This document shows positions 10,731 to 23,935 of a stretch of 64,000 bases of DNA, piece after piece. Below the pieces are notes generated by a model. The model made no database searches. It was not told the DNA's origin and saw nothing but the letters and a program-made list of their open reading frames with translations. Position 1 is the stretch's first letter; the number at the start of each line of letters is the position of its first letter. A program made the translations under genes and the position numbers. This DNA comes from Yponomeuta sedellus. Lineage: Eukaryota > Arthropoda > Insecta > Lepidoptera > Yponomeutidae. The stretch covers positions 13,426,184-13,490,183 of the forward strand of contig OW203745.1 in assembly GCA_934045075.1 (NCBI GenBank), written 5' to 3'.

Positions 10731-11205
10731 ACAACAGGGAAGTTATTAAACCTATTTATTTTTAGCTTTATGGTGTCCAAATTTAACATACAACCTTTTT
10801 TAATTTGTTAAAAACTCAGACTCCCTTCTTGGTGTCCTTTTTTTTGGTTTTTTTTGCTCTGGGAGCGCCATTTTCTTTTCACGTCATATTGTCAGATCTT
10901 ATTTTTTGCATGCAGTCTTCTCCTCGCTTAGGTGGGATGAAAAATTACGTGTTGCACTCGAGTGCAAAGATTTTTCACCTCATTCCCTTTTGATTTCCTT
11001 ACGTATGCTCAGTATTCTAATTTTTGAATCACGAGCGCAGCAAGTGATTCAAATTTTGAATCATTCGCTTGCTCGATCATCAAAAATAATCACCCGTTGA
11101 AAAAAGCAACTTTGCACTCCTGTATACCATATAACTATTTTCATTTTCATAGTTTAGTCGACCTAGCAGACAGGAGTCTTTTACCCCTTTTAGTCTTTCT
11201 TCCCC
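10731..11205. other. 3' flank of CFAP298
   Basis: AT-rich sequence just downstream of the minus-strand gene. TTTATT around 10754 would be AATAAA on the gene's strand, a possible but distant polyadenylation signal. A nearer signal is not evident. Confidence 0.35.
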
Positions 11206-14200
11206 TTACGCCTTCTTCGGCCCCCAAGCGATATCGTTGAGGCCATGCAGCTGTTTCTTCATGCCTTTGCTGTCAGCCCACTTTGAGTCCAGGAAGCTGT
11301 CATCAGTGTCCTGCTCCAACTTCTTCCACTCCTCTTGCTTCCTGTAGGCGTGCAGCATCAGCTGTTTGCGTTCGTCATCAGACATTATCGGTTCGCGGCC
11401 GGGCGCGCTCTCCGACGCGTTACAAAGCTTCACGACCACTTTACACTTATTGTTCTTGCCTGGAAAGAATTAAAATGTACAAAAATAGTAGCTAGCTGAA
11501 AGCGCATTGCATTGCAATATTTAGAGATAAGACGGATATCAACTCTTGTATGTCCCCAATACTGGGGTTCGGGTCCTACTGCATCACAGGGAGGTAAGGC
11601 CATACTCCCCCACGGAGATCAGGTCCGGGTTGGTGGAGGATTGTAAGTTGGTGGCGGGTCTTACCATCAGAAGTTATCATACTGAGACCAGGGACTGCCT
11701 CTTGCCACGATCCTGACAGATCACCTTCACTTCATCAACGTTCATAAGTTGATACAAGCACGCACGCCGGCTCCGGGTACTTTTTATCTTCCCGTTTGCT
11801 AATACATCCCGTATTTGGGGATGTATTAGCTCTAATATATCTGATTTATGTCCGCCTGGGACGTCCCTTACCAGCCCTTCCACTCACATTCGCAATATTT
11901 GTTTCGTCAACCATTCGTAATAGATGTTATTAAGCCGCCCATAATGCATCTGACATGGATTAACGACTGCCATTACTGACAACAGCTTAGTTTACCCTGC
12001 GTGGCTGATCATAAGCTTAAAAAAAGCAGCAGCGTATACTGCCAATGCCCAGTAGAAAGTCAAGATAAAAGTTTTATCCCACTATCGGGTAGCGCCATCT
12101 CGCTTTACTCGTTGAAATTAAGCAAGATAGCGCTAGCCGATAGTAGGATACAACTTTTATCGTGACGGTGTGCTTTCCTAGCACTGTTGAGTGGAAAGGG
12201 ACTCACCCAAATGATCGCTCAGCAGATTGCCAGCGATCATCTTCTTTCCGCACACCCAGAGGCAGGCCCTGGACGGGTCGATGACCTCCTTTTCTGCCTG
12301 GCTCCCCGACAAGTCTTCCACGTTGTCGAGTTCCATCCTCACTGGGTCGTGTGGCGGCAGGCCTGCTGGGAAGACTATCTTGGTCGCCCCTCGGAGCTCG
12401 TCCAGGGCACGCGACACGTCTTTCTGCGTCAAACTCTTGCGCAAGTCCACCTTTTAGGAGATATAATAATAATATTTTATTTTAGATATATCAAAATCCA
12501 TATTAAAAATAAATATTAAATTAAATTATAAAAGATGATAATAAAACAAAATAGGTACCAATAAATAAAACAATGAAATGATACATACAACTCATTTTTT
12601 TTTACTAATAGACTGGGTCTCGTTTCTGGAGAGTATATACTAGATTTGGTTAGAGATCTATATTGCGCAACAACCCGGACTTGGCCCCCGTGGAGTATGC
12701 CCTAACCTTCCTGCGATGTGTAATTAATATCATCATTGCGTAATGAGTTGATTTATACATCGTCCGGAGGCACCTTCACCCACATTTAATGAGTGAATTG
12801 GGCAAAATATTTACCACTAACTGTGCCCCGCGGTGTTACCCGCGTAAAACTTTTTCCCCAAAACATAGCCTATGTGGTAATCCAGGGTGTCAGCTAACTC
12901 CATACCAAATAAATCTATAAAAAACTAGCTGAACCAGCGAACTTCGTATCGCATAACATACGATTTTTTATTTTATTTTTTTCCCTAGCGTAAGAACCAT
13001 CTGCGTACTTCAAGGGATATTCTAAAAAAAGAATTAGCGAAATCGGTTCAGCTGCTCTCGAGATTTGCGCTTACCAACACATTCAGCGATTAATTTTTAT
13101 ATAATAGAAAATATTAAAGCTCCAGCTGTTCAGACGTGAAGAAGTAACAAACATACACACTCACAGACTTTCGCCTTTATAATATTAGTGCGTTTTTTTC
13201 CAAGGATGAAAATTAAAAATAACGGCTAAATAGCTGGCCAGTCACAAAATAAAATATGCGAGAAAGTTGCAACCTGATCTTCATTTCTTTTTTCGAGTTA
13301 TAAAGTTTTGTCTACGCTTTCCTTATATTCGTAAAGAAAATCACAATGTTTACCTAGGGTCAAAGAACTATTTAGTCCCTTGAACTATTGGCATCCTCGC
13401 TCTGGACAAAAGAAGCTACTTTCACCCCTAGGGTAACAATGACTTACTTAGAGAAACTTATACTAATACTTATTTAGAAATCAACAGCTATTACAAATAA
13501 GATAGAATCATTATATTACCGGTAAGACCGCTAATTGTATAACATTACTTAGATTTAAGAAATAATGGTTGTATTTTTTTTCTGGTTGTGCAATAAAGCG
13601 TTCTCTATACATCTATCTCAACATTATTAGTAAGTTAGTAGATAAAAGTTACCCGGAACCGGCGTGTGTGCATGCAAGGACTTATGAACGTTTATAAAGC
13701 GAAGGTGATCTGTCAGGATCGTGGCAAGTGGCAGTCCCTGGTCTCTGCCACCCCTCTGGGATACAGGCGTGAGGTTATGTATGTATGTATGTATGTATGT
13801 ATGTATGTATGTATGTATGTATGTATGTATGTATGTATGTATGTATGTATGTATGTATGTATGTATGTATGTATGTATGTATGTATGTATGTATGTATGT
13901 ATGTATGTATGTATGTATGTATGTATGTATGTATGTATGTAGTAAGTTAGTCTTACATGTTTCTTGCTTATAAACTCCTTGGCGGTTTCAGCGGCTTTTT
14001 TCAGCACCTCCTGCATGTTCTTTGGCGGTGCCAGACCGCATCTTCGACCCATCGGGTCTTTTTCTTCAATGTAGTTCTGAGGAGCACAGCGCTTGGCCCA
14101 AGGGTCTTCAAGCTTTAGCTCTTTGATCTGTAGATAAGAATAGAAACATAGGCAAAAATATACGTAAGCGAAATTTATGCGTCTACATCCTACGCTGGGG

Positions 14201-15885
14201 CCGGTAATTCCTTATAATATGAATGAGTGATACATAGTCTGAATCGCTCGTAGCCCCGGCTGCCTGAGTGATCTTAAGCGATCACGAAGGTCAAGCAACA
14301 CAGAGCGCGATCAATGCATGGATGGGTAAACCGTCTATGACTAACGTTAGTGGCATTTTTCCGAGCGAGTCCATGCTTCGCAAGGCACGTTAAGCAGTTG
14401 GTGCCAGCTGTCGTCGATAGGATATCCTTGCAATCCTCCACCAATCCGGACTTGGCCCCCGTAGTGGAGTATAAGTAAGTAAATAGTTTATTTCGAAGAA
14501 GACAATACACATTGAAATACCTTATAAATAGACAGTGGAGGGTATGACAAAAAAGTGTTTTATGTTTACCGGCAGTCCCCAAACTAGGCTAGGCCTGTAT
14601 CTTGGGGACTTTATTAGTGTGCACAATTTTCGTTTAACTTAGTCGTTGACAAAACCTAAACGCAACATCACTTCTGGGAGACATTAATTCGTACCTAAAT
14701 ATTTTAAATATTGTAGACAGATATTTGTTACATCTAATAAAGTATGCATCTAATAAGTATGGCCTATACCTTCCTCAGGGAAGAGACCCGTGCCCCTTGG
14801 TGGGGAGAGAATGGGTTGATGATGATGAGATGCGTACATAAATATACGCCCCAGGAACAGGGATTTTTACGAGATAAGTTAAAGAACATAACAGCCATTT
14901 TTCTTTTGTAGCCCATAAACGTTCCACTGCAGAGCACAGGCTTTCTCTCGGACAGATAGCAAGGGCTTAATTACGACGCGTGCCAACCGTGGATTGCCAA
15001 TTTCAAGCGCTGAGGTATATGAACTCTAACACCCAGGTTTCGTCACGATGGTTTCATTACAGTTGGCGAGTGGTATTGCTACAGTAACTTCACAAAATGT
15101 TTCAATTACCACTCAATTCCAATTTCACTCGCAACTATAAATTAAAACATCGTGAGGAACCATGACAGTTGTTATAGTAGCAATCATAGCAAGAAGTGGT
15201 ATGCAAGAGCGCCTACTAGTCACGCTATGATCAGGTACGGCTCTTACGGTTGATTACGAGATTAGCTATAGTCTTGTAACCGGGTAGCTAAATGGGGTAG
15301 CTTGCTGGGGTGCTATCTGCTAGGAATGAAAGCACTCTATTGCTGTTAAACCATCAGTATATTAATACTGCTACTTAATAACGATAGAAATGATTTAATG
15401 AAATGCTAATGAGTACGCGCGGCGCGGCTGATTGGCAGTTGCGAACTAAAGTCTGTTTCCGCGCTAGTTAGGTGAATTGATGGAAATGCTGACTGTACAA
15501 AAGATGTACGGTTGCACCGTACATGGTACCTATTGCTACTTTAACTTCATAAGATGTAACTTAGTAAACTAAGTCCGTTAGGGGATTAGAGCCCCACATA
15601 CATTGTATTCCCGAATACAATGTACGCATTCTACCGCTCTAGTAATTTTAATAAAAGTTTTTCATAACCGTGCCATACCTGATCTTCATTTAGACCCTGC
15701 ATCTCCGGGGGCTGAAACGTCCCGTGCTTGCCCAACTCCTCAACTTCATAGCAGATCCTGGTGACTTTCAGTCTTCCATTGAAGATCGCCACCACGTCTT
15801 TCACCACATCGTCTACTGGCTTATTTATATCGGTCCCGTAAAGAAACTGGTTCTCGTTTTCGCGTTTCACGTGAAGAATCACCAT
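11206..15885 (-). CDS. CFAP298: CFAP298 (C21orf59/Kurly) homologue, four exons
   Basis: Cytoplasmic protein known in vertebrates to be required for assembly of ciliary dynein arms; in insects it is expected to act in sperm and chordotonal cilia (inference). Exons on the minus strand: 15679-15885, 13957-14127, 12207-12450, 11206-11459. All junctions are GT-AG and phases join cleanly (0, 0, 1), giving 291 residues; human CFAP298 has 290. Diagnostic stretches line up with the human protein as I remember it: MVILHVKRENENQF, FNGRLKV, PPEMQGLNEDQ, MGRRCGLAP, LDELRGATKIVFPAGLPPHD, NVEDLSGSQA, APGREPIMSDDERKQLMLHA and the C-terminal HGLNDIAWGP. The start is the Met that opens the conserved N-terminus. 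Introns of 1551, 1506 and 747 bp are filled with repeats. No frameshift or internal stop is seen. Confidence 0.95.
11558..11990 (-). repeat. Intron 3 contents: 5S SINE fragments around a LINE piece
   Basis: A 5S SINE 3' part (11558-11670) and another piece (about 11925-11990) flank 11677-11890. That middle piece encodes, on minus, KVICQDRGKRQSLVSV after RRACLYQLMNVDE, the C-terminus of a LINE ORF2. A matching fragment in the opposite orientation sits in intron 2 at 13640-13765. Confidence 0.55.
12670..12722 (+). repeat. 5S SINE 3' fragment in intron 2
   Basis: ACAACCCGGACTTGGCCCCC and CCTAACCTTCCTGCGATG match the SINE 3' body; the rest is missing. Confidence 0.6.
12815..13190 (+). repeat. 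RTE-type LINE tail interrupted by a second LINE tail
   Basis: The outer repeat runs CCTATGTGGTAATCCAGGG, GTGTCAGCTAACTCCATACC and resumes at AGACGTGAAGAAGTAACAAA through TTCGCCTTTATAATATTAG, the same order as the uninterrupted copy at 35240-35460. Between them (about 12927-13110) lies a different tail starting CTAGCTGAACCAGCGAACTT and ending TTTTTATATAATAG, a family also present at 16377-17045 and 38131-38295. The inner copy is therefore younger. Confidence 0.65.
13640..13765 (+). repeat. LINE ORF2 C-terminal fragment in intron 2
   Basis: The plus strand encodes MNVYKAKVICQDRGKWQSLVSA, a LINE ORF2 ending, matching the reversed fragment at 11677-11890. Confidence 0.55.
13777..13940. repeat. 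(TATG)n microsatellite beside the exon 2 splice donor
   Basis: About 41 perfect tetranucleotide units lie on the intron side of CFAP298 exon 2, separated from the GTAAGA donor (13951-13956) by about 10 bases. It opens spurious frames on both strands. Confidence 0.95.
14236..14830 (+). mobile_element. 5S SINE, subfamily B, split by a 3'-tail insert (intron 1)
   Basis: The head GCCTGAGTGATCTTAA is followed by GATCACGAAGG, CAAGCAACA, GAGCGCG and GGATGGGTAAACCG, closer to 5S rRNA than the main subfamily. The SINE stops at GTGGAGTATA (about 14475) and resumes at AGTATGGCCTATACCTTCCT (about 14756). The roughly 280-bp insert between starts TAAGTAAGTAAATAGTTTAT and looks like a retroposed 3' UTR segment. 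Confidence 0.7.
14905..15085 (+). repeat. Dispersed repeat in intron 1
   Basis: CACTGCAGAGCACAGGCTTT through GCGAGTGGTATTGCTAC matches 26755-26945 in the same order and partly 18795-18985, so this is a dispersed family, probably a SINE. The rest of intron 1 (15086-15678) has nothing recognisable. Confidence 0.55.
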
Positions 15886-15941
15886 TTTTTGCGAGAAATT
15901 GCTTCGAATGCAAGTTTGTTGGCGGTTATTGAATAAACAAT

Positions 15942-16029
15942 GGTTGCCATGGAAAACTTCCATGGTAACCATAGCAACGGACACACACTGTTCCAAACGG
16001 AACAGTGTGTGTCCGTTGCTATGGTTACC
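15942..16029 (-). promoter_or_regulatory. RFX X-box cluster upstream of CFAP298
   Basis: GTAACCATAGCAAC at 15965-15978 and its reverse complement at 16015-16028 both match the RFX consensus GTNRCC-N(0-3)-RGYAAC exactly. They lie 80 and 130 bp upstream of the start codon. They sit in the arms of a perfect 31-bp inverted repeat (15964-15994 and 15999-16029, 4-base loop). A second, imperfect inverted repeat (15942-15970) overlaps and adds a half-matching site. RFX factors activate ciliary genes through X-boxes at such distances, which fits the gene. No TATA box is evident. Confidence 0.82.
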
Positions 16030-16082
16030 AAATGGGGTTGTACACAAGGACGATTCGATGACATTATTTTTGAAAACTAAAA

Positions 16083-16351
16083 GACGGAGTTTACACGTTT
16101 AGTCTGGCGTCATCAGTCAATTCCATCCGTAGAGGACTCTATCTACGATTCCATCAGTCTGGTTAGACTGACGGCAGACTGATTGTCTGTGTGGACTGAT
16201 GGACCAAACTGACGGCAGACTGATTGTCTGTGTGGACTGATGGACCAAACTGACGGATATTCCAATATTTTGATGCTTCATCAGTCTGGCATCAATCCAA
16301 CCTTGATCAAGGTCACGGACTGAACTGACGCCAGACTGAACGTGTAAACTC
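16083..16351. mobile_element. Foldback/MITE directly upstream of the X-boxes
   Basis: Terminal inverted repeats read GACGGAGTTTACACGTTTAG at the left and, reversed, GACGGAGTTTACACGTTCAG at the right, continuing as CTGGCGTCA on both sides. Inside, a unit of about 43 bp (ACTGACGGCAGACTGATTGT...) is repeated twice in tandem around 16168-16255. No clear target duplication was found. Confidence 0.75.
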
Positions 16352-16376
16352 CGTCATAGACACATTTGTATTTATC

Positions 16377-17045
16377 TAGCTGACCCAGCGAACTTCGTCA
16401 GTCGATTCTTTATTTATTATTTTTTTTCTCTCTGTAAGAACCATCCTCATACTTCAAGGAATATTTTAAAAAAAGAATCAGCGAAATCGGTTCATCTACT
16501 CTCGAGATTTGCGCTTACCAACACATTCAGCGATTCATTTTTATATTATAGAAGAAGATATAACTCTACTGTAAGTGTGTATGAATAAACAGCTGACCTC
16601 CTCCTAAATGGCTGGACAGATTTGAATAAAATGTTTTTGTTTGGGTGGCACCCCGGATGGTTTAGATTCACAAATCAGCCCGGCAGATGGCGCTGCATGC
16701 ACGACAACGTCTGTTAGGTCCGCTAGTATATACTATATAATTTAAAGTATATACTAGCGGACCTGACAGACGTATGAGGTTGGTTCTTACGGAATGAAAA
16801 ATAAAAAAAATAAAGAATCGACTGTTAGGCGATACGAAGTTTGCTGGGTCAGCTAGTCTAGTATAACTAGCAACTTTGTATCGCCTAACAGTCGATTCTT
16901 TAATTTTTTTTATTTTTCTCTCCGTAAGAACCATCCTTATAGGAACTTCAAGGAATATTCTAAAAAAAGAATTATCGAAACCAGTTCAGCTGCTCTCGAG
17001 ATTTGCTCTTACCAACACATTCAGCGATTAATTTTTATATTATAG
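16377..17045. repeat. LINE tails, including an inverted pair
   Basis: Three copies of the CTAGCTGACCCAGCGAACTT...TTTTTATATTATAG tail: 16377-16555 (+), about 16780-16860 (-) and 16860-17045 (+). The last two are head to head around a TAGTCTAGTATAACTAG centre. Positions 16690-16765 also contain a short inverted pair (CCGCTAGTATATAC / GTATATACTAGCGG). Confidence 0.65.
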
Positions 17046-17084
17046 ATTAAACGGGTCTAATCGCGATTATTTCTTTTCGATCGA

Positions 17085-17255
17085 TACTGACCCATGCATG
17101 TCCCCACTGCTGGGGCTCGAGTCTCTTCCTGCATCGCAGGCTCTACTTCACTACGGGGGCAAAGTCCGGGTTGGTGGAGGGTAAGATGGTAAGATGTCTT
17201 TTTATCGGAAGAGTCCGACCATAGCCTGCTCTGATTCACTCAGCTTACCTAATAA
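17085..17255 (-). repeat. 5S SINE 3' fragment and foldback-loop fragment
   Basis: CCCCACTGCTGGGGCTCGAG to GTTGGTGGAGG is a short 5S SINE 3' piece. ATCGGAAGAGTCCGACCATA after it matches the loop of the element at 10545-10730. Confidence 0.55.
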
Positions 17256-17637
17256 TTATTGTCAGAGGATAAAATTTAATTGACTAACGTAACCGAAACG
17301 TCGGTAATATGGTAAACGCTTTACGTAATGAATAATCGCAATTAGACTCGTTCAATATATTATTTATCTGTGTATGAGCATAGCAAGTCAACAAGAAATA
17401 TTATCCCAAAGGGCATGTCTTTATCAAATTAGGTACATTGATCCCAAGAATATTTATTATCCACGAAATATTTAATATTGCGAACTATCATTCATTATGT
17501 ACGGTCGGCATACTCTGATATCAAAAATAGTTTTCTAACATAGAAAGAAAAAGTAACTTAATTCCGAAAATACTTAGTGATAGACAAAAGAACTTTACTA
17601 CTTGTAACTTAAAAAAAGTAATATATCTGCGCGTTAT
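17256..17637. other. No recognisable feature
   Basis: AT-rich sequence with short frames only. Confidence 0.4.
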
Positions 17638-18178
17638 GGGGCCTCTAGACGGGCCATATTTTCACGAAAATGTGTTGCTGCATATTTATGTGTGGCCGGT
17701 ACCATCAGCCATCATTTACGGCTAGACTATGCAATATTTAGCAATATTTTTAGTATGGCCGGGATATATTGTGACTTATTTTTTGTGTATCTGATGAATT
17801 TTTAGTATCCCAGCTTTATGGCCGGAACGATCGCTTTGTAATCGAAAATACTGCAATATTTTCTCAGCTTGTCTCGCTTTACGGCCTAAGTGCGTCCCTT
17901 TTTCATGCTACGTGAAGTGAAGTTTGCTGCGATTTGTTCGACTAGAGCTATGTTCGTGTTTGTATTGTTTCTTTTTATTTTGGTTCGTTCGTGTGTATGT
18001 ATGTAGCCCGTATAAAGACAAAATATTGAGCCATATACTGTTGTAAAAAGGTTGCTGGGAATGGCCGACATAATATACATTTTCCAGCCATGTGCTGCAT
18101 TAAAATGTTTTTTGTATTTTCGGGATATAGTGTAGCCAAATATTTTACAAAATGTGTAGCCCATCTAGCGGCCCCTTT
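17638..18178. mobile_element. MITE with GGGGCC-type inverted ends
   Basis: The left end GGGGCCTCTAGACGGGCCA and the reversed right end GGGGCCGCTAGATGGGCTA match at 16 of 19 positions. The interior is AT-rich with repeated TGGCCGG and CAATATTT motifs and no transposase. Flanks TTAT and TTTA do not form a clean duplication, so the superfamily is left open. Confidence 0.6.
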
Positions 18179-18344
18179 ACCTTAACCTGCGAGTCAATTC
18201 TCACTTCATTAGCAAATAAGTCACATACGACTCTAAGGCTTATGACTTGGAATTCTACGTAAAAAGTCGAGCAACAGCCAAAATCTGTATTCTCAACACC
18301 ATGCTAGATTGAATTCGAATGAGAAAATTAGAAGAAGAAGAAAA

Positions 18345-18985
18345 AGCATTTATTATAGCCACAGTACACACGCCACAATAACAAAGCAAACTTGAAACAC
18401 ATTACTAAATAACATTAAAATAAAAGAACACTAAAGGTTACGGCGCGGCGTGTCACTGCCGCTATAAACGGCAACTGAGTCAGCATATGATGGGCAAGCC
18501 TTCAGCGCTGATTTTCAGCCAGTCTAATGTCTAATGACTGACAATTAAAGTCTAATGACTCTGTCGAGTTTTCTTATCTTATTTTTATGGTACAAATGTC
18601 TAAGCCTTCTAATATTTTGCGTCTACGCTTTCAATTCGCATGGGCGAGAATCGGCCCCCTGCTCCTTTTTTAAAGTCTGTTAACTACTATCCTGTTACCT
18701 ATACTATTATACCTGTTATCCCTGTTACTAGACAATTCAGACCAATATTTCGGGGCAAGTAGCGTCAGCAAAAAAATATTGCAAGCTTATAATCCCATAG
18801 GGCACCCGCTTTTTCTTAGAGAGAAAGGAGGGGTTTAATTACCAAGCGTGCCCCCAGCGGTTTGGACATTTTAAGCGCTAAAGTTTGTAAACACCTCAGG
18901 CAAGGCACTCTGGTTTCTACACGCTTTCTAGAACGCTCACAATCGGGCGGTAGTGAGTTCGAATCCCGGTACATTTACCAATGGC
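18345..18985 (+). repeat. LINE 3' UTR-like segment and a dispersed repeat
   Basis: 18345-18545 begins AAGAAGAAGAAAAAGCATTT and contains GCTGATTTTCAGCCAGTC; a similar order (A-rich start, then GCTGATTTTCAGTCGGGTCC) occurs at 58600-58890. 18795-18985 resembles the dispersed repeat at 14905 and 26755. The remainder is unassigned. Confidence 0.45.
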
Positions 18986-19481
18986 TTTGTTTCCTAAGCT
19001 ATTGTGAATTTGTAGTAGCAACACCACTCGCTAACTGTGAGTGTCGCTAAATCGCGACACTCATAGTTAGCTAAGTCGCTAAACATACAAGAAAAAAAAT
19101 GGATGCCGAAATAATAAAGGAATTTATTGTGTCATTTTGTCTCTACGACCTGAAATAATTGGAATGGGTATTTTCTACGAAAAGTTTTCTTTTGAGAGCG
19201 ATACAGAAAACATGAAAGCGATGGAGAAAGTATTCCAGGCATTTTCTGTGACAAAACAATGTCATTTTACGGATTTCGAAATGTGTAAAATACACTTTGT
19301 GACAAAAGGTACTACCAAAGAGTATATATAACCACTCGCTACGACAAAAGGTGTTACAACATTGGATTTTATATGACAAAGATTGCTGAAATTAAAGCCA
19401 GTTCAATGCATAAGGCTTAGAATAATAATTATGTAAACTCCGTCAATTAAGACATTTGAAAAATGCGGGATTGTTGTTTGC
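18986..19481. other. No gene; small palindrome at about 19025-19070
   Basis: CTAACTGTGAGTGTCGC and GCGACACTCATAGTTAG form a near-perfect hairpin. Downstream, 19137-19331 gives a 64-codon frame without homology that I recognise. CTCCGTC at 19438-19444 may be an end fragment of the 16083 MITE family. Confidence 0.4.
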
Positions 19482-19497
19482 AAATAATTTAAATTTA

Positions 19498-19714
19498 AAA
19501 ACCTATTTAGAGGCTAAAAATTTTCACCCATGCCGGGATTCGAACCTCTGCAACCTCTGGCTATCCGTGCCAGCGCTCTACCAATTGAGCGCTGGCACGG
19601 ATAGCCAGAGGTTGCGGGTTCGAATCCCGGCATGGGTGAAAATTTTTAGCCTCTAAATAGGTTTTTAAATTTGTTCCTTAGCACGGGTTAGTGCATTAAA
19701 AATAAAAATAGTAT
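19498..19714 (+). mobile_element. tRNA-core repeat, snap-back inverted dimer
   Basis: The 16-bp duplication AAATAATTTAAATTTA flanks it (19482-19497 and 19715-19730). A reversed core is joined to a forward core through CCAATTGAG at about 19575, making a hairpin with arms of roughly 70 bp. The forward arm continues to the ATAGTAT tail. A short insertion (CTCTG) interrupts the reversed box B side. Confidence 0.85.
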
Positions 19715-19754
19715 AAATAATTTAAATTTATAAATCAATATAATTCTGTCTGTT

Positions 19755-20050
19755 ATCCTGTATTGGAGGAAGGTAGGCCATAATCCAACCCGGCGGCCAA
19801 GTCCGGGATGGTAGAGGATAGTTAAGCAGCGGCTGGCCGTACTGTCAGGACTTATCAAGCCGCCCATGAGGCCTCTGACATGGCTTAACGACTGCCATTA
19901 CATGACAGTCGGCACCAACGGCTTAGCGGCACGGATAAATTCGGAAAAATGCCACTAGCTGTAGTCACGGAATGGTCACCCATCACCGCGCCTATCGTTG
20001 CCAAGTGATTGATTCCAATTACTCGGTTCCACTAGGTTACAAGCGCTTCA
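19755..20050 (-). mobile_element. 5S rRNA-derived SINE, diverged
   Basis: Contains the body and 5S-like head with several small deletions, and lacks the extreme 3' end. Confidence 0.7.
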
Positions 20051-20473
20051 GTTCATTCAAATACCTATAAGAACTTGAAAGTAACTCTATGCTTGTAGTG
20101 CTGTTTCGTACGTCTTAATAAGAAAGACGAAGTCTGAAATCGATCTAGATTACAACAGAGTTCACAGAGGGAAAGGTTGATGTGCTGTCGACTGTACGGA
20201 CGAGGCTGGCCGTTGGCGTACGTTTTCCGGACCACTGACCTCTGCAGTACATTAGACAGAGGTCCTTCTAGTTTATTATTAAAAATCCAAGGGCCCCCGG
20301 ACGGAGGCTATTTTGAGATATGGCCTTTTAACCAAGGGGGCGATAAGTTGAAGGGTAGACCATAAATACCTTGCGTGAAACCTTATATTAAACGGGTCCA
20401 TGGCGACTAATTATTAGATAAAACGTAAGGTATGTAAGAGAATGCTAGAAGATGTATGAAAGGTAGTGCTCTG
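20051..20473. other. No recognisable feature
   Basis: Contains GGGCCCCCGGACGGAGGCTA near 20290 but no domain or repeat that I can place. Confidence 0.35.
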
Positions 20474-23186
<2,713 letters not shown>

Positions 23187-23204
23187 CAATAAACGTAATT
23201 AACT

Positions 23205-23567
23205 TCAATATCAACCCTTGTACGTTCCCACTGCTGGGGCACGGGTCTCATCCTGCATCGCAGGAAGGTTAGCCCATACTCCAACACGGGGGCCAAGTCC
23301 GGGTCAGTGAAGGATTGTAAGACAGTGCCGGACCTTACTGTCAGAAGTTATCAAGCCGCCCATAAGACATCTGACATGACTTAACGACTTCCATTACATG
23401 ACAGCCGGCACCAACGGCGTAACGAGCCTTGCAAAGCACGGAAGCGCTCGCAAAAATGTCACTAGCGGTAGTCGCGGGACGGTCACCCATCCTGCATCTG
23501 ACCGCGCCTGTTGTTGCGTTACTCAAGTGATTGATTCCAATCACTCGACTAGGCCACGAGCGCTTCA
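23205..23567 (-). mobile_element. 5S rRNA-derived SINE, near full length
   Basis: Runs on minus from the GAAGCGCTCGTGGCCTAGTC head at 23567 to the AAGGGTTGATATTG end at 23205. A plus-strand 3' fragment of the same family (CAGCAGTGGGGAATTACAAG) lies at 23585-23637, tail to tail with it. Confidence 0.82.
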
Positions 23568-23754
23568 AGTAATTTATTTATCTTCGGTGAAGGAAGGGAA
23601 TCGCGCCCCAGCAGTGGGGAATTACAAGGGTTGATATCGTGAAACAAATTACTTATGTTGTGTTTTTGTTATCTTACTTTATTGTTTAACCTGTGAACGA
23701 CCTGCATTGCCAAAGAGTAACCTAACCTAACCAAATCGGTTATGTTGCGTGGAT

Positions 23755-23935
23755 GTCGTCATCGTCGTCAGGCTATACTAGTCCACTGCTGGACATAGCC
23801 CTCCCCTAAAGAGCGCCACGTTGTGCTATCATAGGCGGTAATGCCCATAATCCCCACGCTGGGCATGCGGGTTGGGGGTCCCAGTTCGGTGGAATTGTAC
23901 TGCAGGGGGCGCTGCTTCACACCCCCCGGTTTGCG
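23755..23935 (-). repeat. LINE 3' end with (GTC)-type tail
   Basis: GTCGTCATCGTCGTCAGGCT followed by ACTAGTCCACTGCTGGACAT and the CCACGCTGGGCATGCGGGTT block; close match to 8106-8330. Positions 23936-24298 hold nothing recognised. Confidence 0.65.

Noticed and set aside
13627..14052. Frames through the (TATG)n tract (MYVC and YIHT repeats), also at 50364-50687
   Set aside because: Microsatellite artefacts. Only the end of the 13627-14052 frame is real, being CFAP298 exon 2.
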